Assembly (NCBI GenBank): GCA_020444265.1
Contig: JAHLLH010000003.1
Coordinates: 372,001 to 436,000, forward strand
Source: a bacterium
GTDB taxonomy: Bacteria > Electryoneota > Electryoneia > Electryoneales > Electryoneaceae
Length of the DNA stretch: 64,000 nucleotides
Direction of reading: 5' to 3'
In this document: positions 35,038 through 44,171 of the stretch, one piece after another
Numbering within the stretch: the first letter of the stretch is position 1
Layout: the number at the start of each line of letters is the position of its first letter
Notes under the pieces: generated by a model
Databases searched by the model: none
The model's input: the letters and a program-made list of their open reading frames with translations, nothing else
Told to the model about the DNA's origin: nothing
Translations under genes and position numbers: made by a program

Positions 35038-36846
35038 GTGCGACGTCGCCGGCTGCTCTGGCAGCTTTATCCATCCTATCTGCTCATCACTCTTTTATCC
35101 CTGCTTGCAGTGACCGCGTACTTTACGCGGTCGCTCCGTGCGTTTTATGAAAGAGAGACGATCTCCAACCTGGAAGCACGTGCCCGTCTGCTCGAACATG
35201 AGGTGGCGGAACGGCTTCCCCTGGATGGATACGGCGATATTGATGAACTTATTAAGATTCTCGGCGAGCGGAGTCAAACTCGTATTACGGTGATTATGCC
35301 GGATGGAGTGGTCATTGCCGATTCCGAGAAGGATCCCGCCAGCATGGACAATCATGCAGGCCGCCCTGAAGTTGTTCGGGCTATGCATGAGCGGCGAGGT
35401 AGCAGCTCTCGCTACAGCGATACCGTCCACGAAAAGATGATGTATGTCGCTCTTCCGCTGCTTGATGACGAAAAACTGATTGCGGTCATCCGTACCTCAA
35501 CCCCGATCAGCGAGATCGACCGTACAATGGGGGACATTTACAGCCGTCTCGCCATCGCCTGGCTTATCATTGGTGTTCTAGCCGCCTGGATCAGCTGGGT
35601 CAACGCCCGCCGTATCAGTCATCCTCTAGAGGAAATGAGGCTCCGCGCCAAACGAATCGCAGGGGGAGACCTGAGTGGACGGTTACCTGTCGAAGGCAGC
35701 GAAGAAGTTGGTGCCCTTGCGGAAGCGCTGAACCACATGGCGGAGGAGCTGGATGACCAGATCAAGACCATTCTCCGTCAACGCCGTGAGCAGAAGGCGG
35801 TCTTTGCCAGCATTTCCGATGGTGTCCTCGCAGTAGATGCCGATGGTCTCCTCATCTCCATCAACAAAACCGCTGCGAAACTATTTGGTGTGGATCGTAA
35901 AAAGGTCCGTGGTCATACGATCCAGGAAGTGATTGCCAACGCGGACATTCGCTACTTCGTCGTCCAGGCGCTGAGGACGACGGACGATGTTGAAGATGAA
36001 ATTTATCTGGAAAACGAGGATCGTTACCTCCAGGCGCATGGAAGGCCTTTGCGTGATGAAGAGGGCAAGTCAATGGGCGCGGTGGTGGTGCTGAACGATG
36101 TTACCCGTTTGCGTCGCCTGGAGCAGACCCGTCGTGACTTTGTCGCCAATGTTTCCCATGAACTGCGCACGCCTGTCACCTCGATCAAGGGTTTCGTCGA
36201 AACCTTGAAAGATGGTGCGCTCGAGGACCCGGAGGCTGCCCATCGCTTTATTGATATCATTGCACGTCAGGCCAATCGTCTCGATGCCATTATCGAGGAT
36301 CTGTTGAGTCTCGCACGCATTGAGCGCGATGCGGAACGTGAAGAAATCACCTTGGATCAGGCACCTCTTGAGGAAATCATCCATCACGCTGTCATGGCGA
36401 CCGAACCGATTGCTCGAAGGCGTGGGATCGAAGTATCTGAAAGATGTAATGGAACGCTGATTGCGACTGTCAATCCACCCCTCATCGAGCAGGCAATTGT
36501 TAATCTGATCGAGAACGCGATCAAATACTCTGACCCGGAAACTCCGGTTGAGGTGACCGCGGATGTGCAGGACCAGGAGATCGTTATCCGTGTTACCGAC
36601 CGGGGTGCAGGCATTGCCCCAGAACACCTTTCGCGGCTTTTCGAACGTTTCTATCGTGTGGATAAGGGACGTAGCCGTGAAGTAGGCGGCACTGGGCTGG
36701 GTCTGGCCATTGTTAAACACATCATGATTGCACATGGTGGAAGGGTCGAAGTTGAGAGTACGGTTGGAGAAGGGTCCTCTTTCAGCCTGCATATCCCCGT
36801 TGATAAAGAGCTTACCTCGCAACTCTCCCTGCTGGAGCACTCCTGA
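35038..36846 (+). CDS. phoR: PhoR-like sensor histidine kinase
   Basis: A 602-residue membrane kinase. N-terminal helix LLITLLSLLAVTAYF, a periplasmic domain of about 120 residues, second helix LAIAWLIIGVLAAWI, HAMP (about 185-240), PAS (about 255-350), HisKA with FVANVSHELRTPVTSIKGF (H374), and HATPase with LIENAIKYSD (N box), RVTDRGAGIAPE and GGTGLGLAIVK. Unlike E. coli PhoR it has a large extracytoplasmic domain, as in Bacillus PhoR. It starts at a GTG and is co-transcribed with phoB. Confidence 0.85.
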   Translation: MRRRRLLWQLYPSYLLITLLSLLAVTAYFTRSLRAFYERETISNLEARARLLEHEVAERLPLDGYGDIDELIKILGERSQTRITVIMPDGVVIADSEKDPASMDNHAGRPEVVRAMHERRGSSSRYSDTVHEKMMYVALPLLDDEKLIAVIRTSTPISEIDRTMGDIYSRLAIAWLIIGVLAAWISWVNARRISHPLEEMRLRAKRIAGGDLSGRLPVEGSEEVGALAEALNHMAEELDDQIKTILRQRREQKAVFASISDGVLAVDADGLLISINKTAAKLFGVDRKKVRGHTIQEVIANADIRYFVVQALRTTDDVEDEIYLENEDRYLQAHGRPLRDEEGKSMGAVVVLNDVTRLRRLEQTRRDFVANVSHELRTPVTSIKGFVETLKDGALEDPEAAHRFIDIIARQANRLDAIIEDLLSLARIERDAEREEITLDQAPLEEIIHHAVMATEPIARRRGIEVSERCNGTLIATVNPPLIEQAIVNLIENAIKYSDPETPVEVTADVQDQEIVIRVTDRGAGIAPEHLSRLFERFYRVDKGRSREVGGTGLGLAIVKHIMIAHGGRVEVESTVGEGSSFSLHIPVDKELTSQLSLLEHS

Positions 36847-36857
36847 GCCATCGAGGC

Positions 36858-36890
36858 TCTCCTAACAGTCTTCTAACCATCGTCTCATTG
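36858..36890 (+). promoter_or_regulatory. Putative Pho box: three 11-base direct repeats
   Basis: TCTCCTAACAG (36858-36868), TCTTCTAACCA (36869-36879) and TCGTCTCATTG (36880-36890) form contiguous direct repeats of 11 bases, the third degenerate. Known PhoB/PhoP boxes are also direct repeats with an 11-base period, and the CTAAC core resembles the cyanobacterial form. It lies 12 bases after phoR and 75 bases before the TonB receptor start. A loose -10 candidate TAAAAC follows. Likely bound by the adjacent PhoB homologue. Confidence 0.55.
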
Positions 36891-36965
36891 GAGTAAAACT
36901 CGCCACGTACTCATTACCGCCGTTCCAGGGTAGCAGGACAAACAGGGTAACAGGGTACGTAGACG

Positions 36966-39749
36966 ATGAACATTCACCGCTTTCAATTCCGCCTCAAGGG
37001 TGTCGGGACGGTTCTACTCCTTTTGATGCTGGCTGTGGCCGCCCAGGCCGGGTCGCTTCGAGGAACCGTGGTTGACAAAGAGACCGGAGAACCCCTCACA
37101 GGGGCAAATGTTGTTCTGGATGGCACCAGCCGTGGCGCAGCCACTGATCTCGATGGTGTATACATCGTATTCGGCGTCAATCCAGGCACATACAACCTCA
37201 AGGTATCAATGCTCGGCTACGAGCCGACCACTGTTGTTGGGGTCGAGATCGGCGAGGGAACGACAGACCATGCGATCAAGCTGACCTCTTCCGCGATGAA
37301 GCTCGAGGATGTTACCATTACCGCCGGTGCTCCGAAGGGGTCCGACGAAGAGGAGCTGGAGAAGCGTCTCCAGACAGCGGCGATCACCGATGCGATCAGC
37401 GAAGAAGCGCTGAAGCGTCTTCCCGACCCGGATGTAGCGAACGTGGTCCGTCGTTCTACTGGTGTCAGTGTCGAGAAGGGTGACCCGGTCATTCGTGGTC
37501 TTGGGGTGCGCTATTCAAAGGTGACCCTGAACAATGCCGCTGTGGCCGGTACCGAGCCGAACCGCAGCGCAGTGTCACTTGAATTGTTCCCCTCCAGCCT
37601 GATGAGTGGGGTGACAGTATCCAAATCCTTCCTGCCGGATCAGAACGGTGAGTTCGGTGGCGGGACGGTGAACATGCAGACGTTCAACCTGCCGACCAAT
37701 CTTGAAGTGACCGCCTCGGTCTCGTCCAGCTTTAACTCACGGACGACCTTCAAGAACTTCAAAACCTACGATGGTGGCGGGCTGGACTGGCTTGGCTACG
37801 ATGATGGTACTCGTGCCATGCCAAATGCACTGTCCAGTGCGACAAAGAAGATCAAGGACGGCAACTACGACCGGACCCAGTTGCAGGAGTTCGGGCAGTC
37901 CTTCAGCGACAACTGGGAACCCTACAACATTACTGCGTCCCCGAACCGGAACATGTCAGTCTCGATTGGCAATCGTTCCGCCCTGTTTGGACGTCCCTTC
38001 CAATTTGTCGTATCCGGATTGTATGGCTATGGGTATGAGACCCGTGCCAATGCTGACCGCATCATGTACCAGGGTGGCAATCAACCAGGTCGTGTGGCGG
38101 AGTGGCATACCTACAAGTACAACCAGTACACCCGTAAGGTGAATCTTGGGTCAATGGCGGCGTTGAAGTACCAGGTCTCCGAGTTGAGCAACCTCAACTT
38201 CAATTTCCTGTTCAGCCGCGATGCCAACGATGTTACTCGCGAGTTCAGTGGTTACAACGATGATCGTTCGACGGACATTGATGTGACCAAGTTGCACTTC
38301 ACGGGTGAGACAACAGCTACCAGCCAGCTCTTCGGCAACCATGCCCTTCCCGGTCTGATGAACTCGACTCTAGACTGGCAGGTGACCTACAGCAGTGGTA
38401 CTCGCACCGAACCGGATCGCCGCGAAGTTCAGTATGAGGTCGATTCCCAAGGCAATTGGGTGTATGCCGATGAGACCTACTCCGGCGCACGGATCTTCTC
38501 GGACCTGAACGACAACACCTACAGCGGTAACCTTAACTGGCTTGTCAAGCCTTGGGGTGAGTACGCGCAGGTCGAATTCAAGACAGGCCTGGCCGTGGTC
38601 AGCCGGGAACGTGAATTCACTTTCCATCGCTATGAATACGAAGTGTCGGAAAGCGCCAACTTCGACACTGAGTTCATGATGCAGTCACCGGAAGAGTTAT
38701 TCGCGAAGGATAACATCCACTTCCTCGGATGGGAGCTGACAGAGTACACCAAGGACAACGACTCCTACAACGCAACCCAGGAGTTGCAGGCCGCCTACAT
38801 GATGGGTAGCGCCCCGGTTACATCACGTCTCTTCCTCTCCGGCGGCGTTCGCTATGAGCACAGCGACCAGCGTGTCTCCTCCTTCGAACCCTACGACCAG
38901 GCGACGTCAAACAGCAAGGTTCGCAGTGGTATCGAGACCGGTGACCTGCTGCCGGCGCTGAGCGCTCGCTACATCATCCAGCCACGCATGAACCTGCGTT
39001 TCGCTGCCAGTCAGACTGTATCCCGACCAGACTTCCGCGAGATGTCCGAATTCGAGTACCAGGACTTCATCGGCGGCCAGGCAGTCAAGGGAAACCCGGA
39101 CCTCAACCGTGCCCTGATCCGTAACTACGATATGCGCTGGGAAATGGTGCATGGTGTGGCGGATTTGATGGCCGTCAGTGTCTTCTACAAGAACTTCATC
39201 AACCCGATTGAAACCGTCATCGAAAACACAGCCCAACAGCGCATCTCCTATGAGAACGCCAAGGCTGCGAACAACTACGGTGTTGAATTTGAAATTCGTC
39301 AGAATCTCGGCTTCATGGCGGACATGCTTCGCACGGTAACGATGACCACCAACCTCTCCCTGATTCAGTCCCAGATTGAACTGAACAGCGGAGTGGCGAC
39401 CAACATCCAGACGTCGACCGAGCGTCCCCTTGCGGGTCAGTCGCCCTATCTCTTCAACATGGGGATGGCGTACATGCACCCGACTTTGGGCACCCAGGTC
39501 AACATGTTTTACCACACGTTCGGCACGCGAATCGCTTCGGTCGGTTCGTCCGGTTTGCCGGATATTTACGAGATGCCTCACCAGGACCTCGACATCGGCT
39601 TCAAGCAGCCGATCAACCGCAATCTCAGCATCAAGGCTGGGATCGGAAACATCCTCGACTCGCAGGTACGTTTCGAACAGGATGGTCAGGTCACAGAGGG
39701 GTATTACAAGGGACGTTCCTTCTCCATCGGTTTCAACTACACCAATTAA
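36966..39749 (+). CDS. TonB-dependent receptor, candidate phosphate-responsive
   Basis: A 927-residue outer-membrane receptor. Signal peptide ends near AAQAGS; residues about 30-110 are a carboxypeptidase-like domain (GTVVDKETGEPLTGANVVLDG); the plug contains LPDPDVANVVRRSTGVSVEKGDP and VIRGLGVRYSKVTLNN; the rest is a barrel ending GRSFSIGFNYTN. It follows phoBR and a Pho-box-like site, so uptake of phosphate esters or another phosphorus source is inferred; the ligand cannot be read from the sequence. A lipoprotein gene follows after 169 bases and is probably its partner. Confidence 0.85.
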   Translation: MNIHRFQFRLKGVGTVLLLLMLAVAAQAGSLRGTVVDKETGEPLTGANVVLDGTSRGAATDLDGVYIVFGVNPGTYNLKVSMLGYEPTTVVGVEIGEGTTDHAIKLTSSAMKLEDVTITAGAPKGSDEEELEKRLQTAAITDAISEEALKRLPDPDVANVVRRSTGVSVEKGDPVIRGLGVRYSKVTLNNAAVAGTEPNRSAVSLELFPSSLMSGVTVSKSFLPDQNGEFGGGTVNMQTFNLPTNLEVTASVSSSFNSRTTFKNFKTYDGGGLDWLGYDDGTRAMPNALSSATKKIKDGNYDRTQLQEFGQSFSDNWEPYNITASPNRNMSVSIGNRSALFGRPFQFVVSGLYGYGYETRANADRIMYQGGNQPGRVAEWHTYKYNQYTRKVNLGSMAALKYQVSELSNLNFNFLFSRDANDVTREFSGYNDDRSTDIDVTKLHFTGETTATSQLFGNHALPGLMNSTLDWQVTYSSGTRTEPDRREVQYEVDSQGNWVYADETYSGARIFSDLNDNTYSGNLNWLVKPWGEYAQVEFKTGLAVVSREREFTFHRYEYEVSESANFDTEFMMQSPEELFAKDNIHFLGWELTEYTKDNDSYNATQELQAAYMMGSAPVTSRLFLSGGVRYEHSDQRVSSFEPYDQATSNSKVRSGIETGDLLPALSARYIIQPRMNLRFAASQTVSRPDFREMSEFEYQDFIGGQAVKGNPDLNRALIRNYDMRWEMVHGVADLMAVSVFYKNFINPIETVIENTAQQRISYENAKAANNYGVEFEIRQNLGFMADMLRTVTMTTNLSLIQSQIELNSGVATNIQTSTERPLAGQSPYLFNMGMAYMHPTLGTQVNMFYHTFGTRIASVGSSGLPDIYEMPHQDLDIGFKQPINRNLSIKAGIGNILDSQVRFEQDGQVTEGYYKGRSFSIGFNYTN

Positions 39750-39827
39750 CCGGAGTGCAGGGTACGCATGAACGGTCATGCAGAAAACCCTTTGGAACGT
39801 TCTTTCACAACATGGATGGGCATCAAC

Positions 39828-39844
39828 GGTCACAAGCTGTGACC
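39828..39844. other. Perfect palindrome between receptor and lipoprotein genes
   Basis: GGTCACA-AGC-TGTGACC is a 7-base perfect inverted repeat with a 3-base centre. No T-run follows, so it is not a standard terminator; it could be an operator or an mRNA-stabilising hairpin in the 169-base gap. Confidence 0.35.
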
Positions 39845-39918
39845 TGTTCGATAGATGATTCGTTATTCACAGTGAAAAGAGCATTCAAAGGGCAAGTAAT
39901 CCAGGAAGGGTAAAACAC

Positions 39919-41526
39919 ATGCGTACCAGCACAAAGAAGTGGAAGTGGCTTACGGCGTTGCTCGCCGCCAGCCTGATCGTGTTCGCAGTTGGTTGTGATG
40001 AGGACGATGATGAGGATCCGGTAGGACCGGGTTCGAATGCACCGGATCTGACCATGCCGGCCAATGGTGCGACCATTGATCTAGCTGATTACATCGATGC
40101 CGATTTCACCCTCGAGTGGGATGCGGTGGATGGTGCGGTCACCTATGAAGTGCAGATCGCTGCAACCAACAGCTTTTCAGCTTCCTCGATCCTGACAGAA
40201 GCGATGACTGAGGATGATGCGACCGAGTATGTCGTTGTCCAGGTCAACAACTTCATTATCGATGGCGCCCACTACTGGCGTGTCCGTGCGGTGATGGATT
40301 CCGCCGGCACAGATTTCGGTGACTGGGCCAGCGCCTTCAGCTTCACCCCGACGGCAGCGCCGAAGGATGTGGATGAAGTCCTTGTTGGCGATATCACCTC
40401 GAACAAGACCCTGACAACGGGCAACACCTACCTGCTGCGTGGTGGAGTATTTGTCACCAACGGCGCGACCCTGACCATTCAGTCTGGCGTCACGATCTAC
40501 GGTGAAGCTGCAACAGATGGAATGCTGGTCATCGCGCAGGGCGCGAAGATCATGGCTGAAGGTACAGCTGATGCCCCAATCGTCTTCACCTCGGACCGTC
40601 CCGATGGTTCCCGTGGCCGTGGCGACTGGGGTGGTGTGATCATCAATGGTCGCGCACCGCTGAACACCGGTAGCCAGGCTTTCGGTGAAGGCGACACTGG
40701 TGCCTACGGTGGCAGCAGCCCCGCAGATAACAGCGGTACCATGCGCTATTGCCGCATCGAGTTCGCTGGCCGCGAAATCAGCCCGGACAACGAGCTGAAC
40801 GGTCTCGCGCTGCAGGGTGTCGGTTCCGGAACAACCATTGAATACATCCAGATTCACATGAACCAGGATGATGGCATCGAGTTCTTCGGTGGTACCGTCA
40901 GCGCCAAGTACATCTATGTCACCGGCGCCGCGGATGACTCCTTTGACTGGACGGACGGCTGGGTTGGCAATGGCCAGTTCTGGGTCGCCCAGCAGTATGC
41001 GGACGATGCCAACCGTGGGATGGAATGCGACAACAGTGGTGATGACAACCTCGCCACCCCGTACTCGAACCCGACCGTCTACAACTTCACCCTCGTCGGC
41101 GCTTCCGCTGGTGACCGTGGCATGCTGCTGCGTGAAGGCACCAAGGGCAAGTTCTACAACGGCATCATCACGAACTTCACCGAGTACAGCTTCCGCATTG
41201 ATGGCGACGTCAGCGCGGATAACTTCGACAACGGTGAATTGTTCCTGATGAACAGCATCCTGAACAGCGATGAGAACTACCACGATGACGAGGCTTCTGA
41301 AGCTGCCGTCACCGATGAGCAGTACATGAACGAGGAAGCTGATCCGCAGCTTACCGCCCCGCTGAACGTCAACGCTCCGGATTATACCCCGGTTGCGGAC
41401 GGTCTCGCGGCAACGAAGGAAGCGGCTCAGCCGACTGGTTCCTGGTTTACCGAAGTTGATTTCATCGGCGCCGTGGACCCCGCCAACAACTGGCTTGCTG
41501 GCTGGACCACCTCCGAGCAGAACTGA
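39919..41526 (+). CDS. Lipoprotein with right-handed beta-helix-like domain
   Basis: A 535-residue lipoprotein. The N-terminus has a basic start, hydrophobic stretch and cysteine at FAVGCDEDDDEDP, followed by an acidic run that suits surface export in FCB bacteria. Residues about 40-140 form a fibronectin-like domain (VTYEVQIAATNSF; HYWRVRAVMDSAG). The rest shows strand-turn repeats (GATLTIQSGVTIYGEA; GDWGGVIINGRAP; MRYCRIEFAGRE; IEYIQIHMNQDDGIEFFGG) typical of parallel beta-helices. Positioned after a TonB receptor, it is probably its cell-surface binding or hydrolytic partner. A terminator closes the unit. Confidence 0.7.
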   Translation: MRTSTKKWKWLTALLAASLIVFAVGCDEDDDEDPVGPGSNAPDLTMPANGATIDLADYIDADFTLEWDAVDGAVTYEVQIAATNSFSASSILTEAMTEDDATEYVVVQVNNFIIDGAHYWRVRAVMDSAGTDFGDWASAFSFTPTAAPKDVDEVLVGDITSNKTLTTGNTYLLRGGVFVTNGATLTIQSGVTIYGEAATDGMLVIAQGAKIMAEGTADAPIVFTSDRPDGSRGRGDWGGVIINGRAPLNTGSQAFGEGDTGAYGGSSPADNSGTMRYCRIEFAGREISPDNELNGLALQGVGSGTTIEYIQIHMNQDDGIEFFGGTVSAKYIYVTGAADDSFDWTDGWVGNGQFWVAQQYADDANRGMECDNSGDDNLATPYSNPTVYNFTLVGASAGDRGMLLREGTKGKFYNGIITNFTEYSFRIDGDVSADNFDNGELFLMNSILNSDENYHDDEASEAAVTDEQYMNEEADPQLTAPLNVNAPDYTPVADGLAATKEAAQPTGSWFTEVDFIGAVDPANNWLAGWTTSEQN

Positions 41527-41590
41527 TAGAGTACCCTGGAAGGCGTCGTTACCCTGCGCCGCCTTCACCTGCTGCCCACACACGGGCAAT

Positions 41591-41623
41591 GGGACGTCTC
41601 GCAAGAGACGTCCTATTTTTTTT
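41591..41623 (+). terminator. Strong intrinsic terminator
   Basis: Stem GGACGTCTC / GAGACGTCC with a GCAA loop is followed by TA and eight T. It ends the phoBR-downstream unit. Confidence 0.9.
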
Positions 41624-41631
41624 GTTTTAAA

Positions 41632-42141
41632 CTACCAGCTATCGCGATGGATCCGGTCGGGCTGCTCACGCTCTGGCGGTTCCTTGATCTCCGCGGGATG
41701 ACCGATAGCGACAAGGGAGAGAGGCTGGATGTTCTTCGGTAACTTTAACGCATCACGCACCAGCTCCATCCGTTCCTCGCGCGGATAGATCCCCAGCCAG
41801 ACAGCACCCAGTTTGCGTGCATGTGCGGCCAACAGGATGTGAGTCGTAGCGATCGAGCAATCCACCACCCAGTAGCCCGGGTGATTCTCTTTCGTCACAT
41901 CTCCACAAACAGCGATCACCACCTTCGCCTGGAGCAGCATCTCGGCGGAGGGGTGTTTCTCGTGAATCGCTTCGATCACAGACCGGTCACGGATGACCAC
42001 AAAGTGCCAAGGCTGTTCGTTCATGGCGGAAGGGGCCGCCATCGCGGCCTGCAACAGCAGGTCAACATCATTTTCCGTGACTTCTTCGTCACGGTACTTT
42101 CGTATGCTGCGTCGTGTCAGCAACGCTTCGAGGGCATCCAT
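41632..42141 (-). CDS. Nitroreductase family protein
   Basis: A 169-residue FMN-dependent reductase. LLTRRSIRKYRDEEV is the FMN phosphate-binding start, MAAPSAMNEQPWHFVVIRD the second FMN segment, and KLGAVWLGIYP with VAIGHPAE the C-terminal flavin contacts. It is shorter than NfsA/B types and resembles small stand-alone nitroreductase-like proteins of anaerobes; the natural substrate is unknown. ATG at 42141 has GGAG 6 bases upstream and is preferred to 42156. Confidence 0.85.
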   Translation of the reverse strand: MDALEALLTRRSIRKYRDEEVTENDVDLLLQAAMAAPSAMNEQPWHFVVIRDRSVIEAIHEKHPSAEMLLQAKVVIAVCGDVTKENHPGYWVVDCSIATTHILLAAHARKLGAVWLGIYPREERMELVRDALKLPKNIQPLSLVAIGHPAEIKEPPEREQPDRIHRDSW

Positions 42142-42224
42142 CCAACTCTCCGGCATTGATCGTATTTTCTGCAGGGTAGTACATTCATAGATTCGTCGTC
42201 AATGGTATCTGCTCTTGGCGGCAC

Positions 42225-43145
42225 ATGGAACAGGGAGCTGCTGTCACCATGCACGATCATCATCACCACCATCGGGTAGACGAAGCACGAGGAGTGCGGC
42301 GGAAGGCTCTCTTATGGGCGTTCGGGATCAATGCTGCCTTCCTTCTGATTGAAGTCGTTGGTGGATTCCTGAGTGGTTCGCTGGCCTTGCTAGCGGATGC
42401 TGGCCACATGCTTTCAGATGTCGCGGCCCTCGGCGCATCCCTCTGGATCGCCCATGTCATTACCCTGCCAGCAACTCGCAACCGGACGTATGGCTATGGT
42501 CGTGCGGAGGTACTGTCGGGCTTGCTGAATGGTCTCTCGCTCTGGATTATCGTCGTCGTCATCCTGGTCGAAGCTTCACGTCGTTTCAACACACCCCAGC
42601 AGATTGATGTCAGCATCATGTTGCCGGTCGCTATCGTGGGATTCCTGGCAAATGTCGCCTCCGCATGGGTCCTGATGAGCCATCGCGACGCAGACCTGAA
42701 CGTGAAAGCGGCGTTCCTGCACCTCGCAGCGGATGCTGTCGGTTCGGTTGGTGCGATTGTCGCCGCGCTGGCGATTCATTTCGGCGGCTGGACCTGGGCG
42801 GACCCAGTCGCATCTGTCCTCATTGGCTTGCTGATCCTCTGGAGCAGTTGGGGGCTGGTCAAGGATTCGCTGCATATCCTGCTGGAGGGCACACCGCCTC
42901 ATTTGGAATTGGACAAAGTCCGCACTGATCTGGAAGGTCTGGAAGGGGTCTCAAGCTGCCATGACCTGCATGTCTGGCTGGTCGGCAGCGGTGAACCGAT
43001 CATGACCGCCCATCTTGTTTTGCCTGATGGCGCTCCGCGTGACAGAGTACTCGAACGTGCTCAGCATCTGATGGTCGAGAACCATGGTATCCATCACTGC
43101 ACCTTTCAACTCGAGGGCAATCCCTGTCCGGACCTGCATGCCTGA
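42225..43145 (+). CDS. Cation diffusion facilitator (zinc/cobalt/cadmium exporter)
   Basis: A 306-residue CDF protein. The N-terminus has a histidine run (HDHHHHHR), six membrane segments follow, with LLADAGHMLSDVAAL in TM2 and HLAADAVGSVGAIVAAL in TM5 supplying the H-x3-D and D-x3-D-type metal site. A C-terminal cytoplasmic domain (about 85 residues) starts near LLEGTPPHLELDKV and ends HHCTFQLEGNPC. It expels divalent metals by proton antiport. The ATG at 42249 (GGGAG 12 bases upstream) is an alternative start that keeps the histidines. Confidence 0.9.
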   Translation: MEQGAAVTMHDHHHHHRVDEARGVRRKALLWAFGINAAFLLIEVVGGFLSGSLALLADAGHMLSDVAALGASLWIAHVITLPATRNRTYGYGRAEVLSGLLNGLSLWIIVVVILVEASRRFNTPQQIDVSIMLPVAIVGFLANVASAWVLMSHRDADLNVKAAFLHLAADAVGSVGAIVAALAIHFGGWTWADPVASVLIGLLILWSSWGLVKDSLHILLEGTPPHLELDKVRTDLEGLEGVSSCHDLHVWLVGSGEPIMTAHLVLPDGAPRDRVLERAQHLMVENHGIHHCTFQLEGNPCPDLHA

Positions 43146-43230
43146 CTCCGGTTCGTGGGGTACATTCTTGCGTTGACAGGTCCTCTGCGACTATCCTCGC
43201 TGCAACCATGACCAACCACAAAGGCTCATC

Positions 43231-44115
43231 GTGGATCTACTAACCCTGATCAAGCGCAGTCTCATTGCGCTGAATGTGCCCGAACCGACGCGTGTAAGGA
43301 TGCGGGAAACCTTCATGCGGCTGCGGGACAAGGATCCACGACCCAAGATTGATCCCGACTTCCTGCTCATCGGTGCGCAAAAAGGTGGCACATCATCCGT
43401 TTTTTTGAATATGATGCAACACCCAAATATCATCCCGCCGCTACACAAGGAAATCTTCTTCTTCAACGAGAAGTATGAGAAAGGTTTCAGATGGTACCGA
43501 AACCGTTTCGCACCTGTATCCGTGAAGAAGAAACGGGAAGCCTCGCTTGGCACAACATGTGTCACGGGTGAAGCGACAATCACCTACTTGTGCGATGAGG
43601 AAGTACCGGCACGCGTCAAGAAGCACTATCCCGACATTCGACTGATGGTCATCCTGCGCAACCCGGTCCTGCGAGCGCATTCCCATTTCAAACACGCGAT
43701 CCGGATCAAAAACGAGTCCCGTGATTTTCTAACCGCTATAAAGACAGAATTGGCACGTCTCGAGAAGGGCATCCTCGAGTACGATGATCCCGAAGTTCCC
43801 TACATCGAGAACACGCAGTATATCGTTCGGGGACGGTATGCTCCGCAATTGGAGAACTGGTTCAACCATTTTCCACGTGAACAGCTCCTGGTATTGCGCA
43901 GTGAAGATTTTTTCGAGCAGCCCGCCGAAGTGTTTCGCCAGATTAATGCCCACCTCGAAATTCCCCAGTGGCAGCCTGAAACGTTTCAGTCGATCAACAT
44001 TGCACCGAACAAGGTTCCATTCGGGGAGGAGGAACGACAGCTCCTCGCCGACTATTTCCGTCCTTACAATCAGCAACTGAACGATCTGATGGGACGTGAT
44101 TTTGGATGGGATTAA
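43231..44115 (+). CDS. Sulfotransferase (PAPS-dependent)
   Basis: A 294-residue soluble protein of the Sulfotransfer/NDST-like class. The 5'-phosphosulfate loop is FLLIGAQKGGTSSVF (residues about 47-61) and the 3'-phosphate motif MVILRNPVLRAHSHFKHA. HKEIFFFNEKYEKGFRWY is the usual next conserved stretch. It should transfer sulfate from PAPS to a carbohydrate or protein acceptor. It starts at a GTG with AAGG upstream. The acceptor is unknown; the glycan locus is about 18 kb away. Confidence 0.85.
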   Translation: MDLLTLIKRSLIALNVPEPTRVRMRETFMRLRDKDPRPKIDPDFLLIGAQKGGTSSVFLNMMQHPNIIPPLHKEIFFFNEKYEKGFRWYRNRFAPVSVKKKREASLGTTCVTGEATITYLCDEEVPARVKKHYPDIRLMVILRNPVLRAHSHFKHAIRIKNESRDFLTAIKTELARLEKGILEYDDPEVPYIENTQYIVRGRYAPQLENWFNHFPREQLLVLRSEDFFEQPAEVFRQINAHLEIPQWQPETFQSINIAPNKVPFGEEERQLLADYFRPYNQQLNDLMGRDFGWD

Positions 44116-44140
44116 GCCCGGATGGTGAAAGAAGATTGAT

Positions 44141-44171
44141 GAGCGAACCGGCTGGTTCGCTCGTTTCGTTT
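44141..44171 (+). terminator. Intrinsic terminator between convergent genes
   Basis: Stem GAGCGAACC / GGTTCGCTC with a 4-base loop is followed by GTTTCGTTT. It serves the sulfotransferase; on the other strand it lacks a T-run. Confidence 0.7.

Noticed and set aside
38907-39833. 308-codon minus-strand open frame
   Set aside because: Antisense to the end of the TonB receptor; residue pattern is that of a shadow frame.
40177-41604. 475-codon minus-strand open frame
   Set aside because: Antisense to the beta-helix lipoprotein and running through its terminator; no signal peptide or domain.
43174-43196. TTGACA followed by TATCCT before the sulfotransferase
   Set aside because: The spacing is only about 11-13 bases, too short for a standard promoter.
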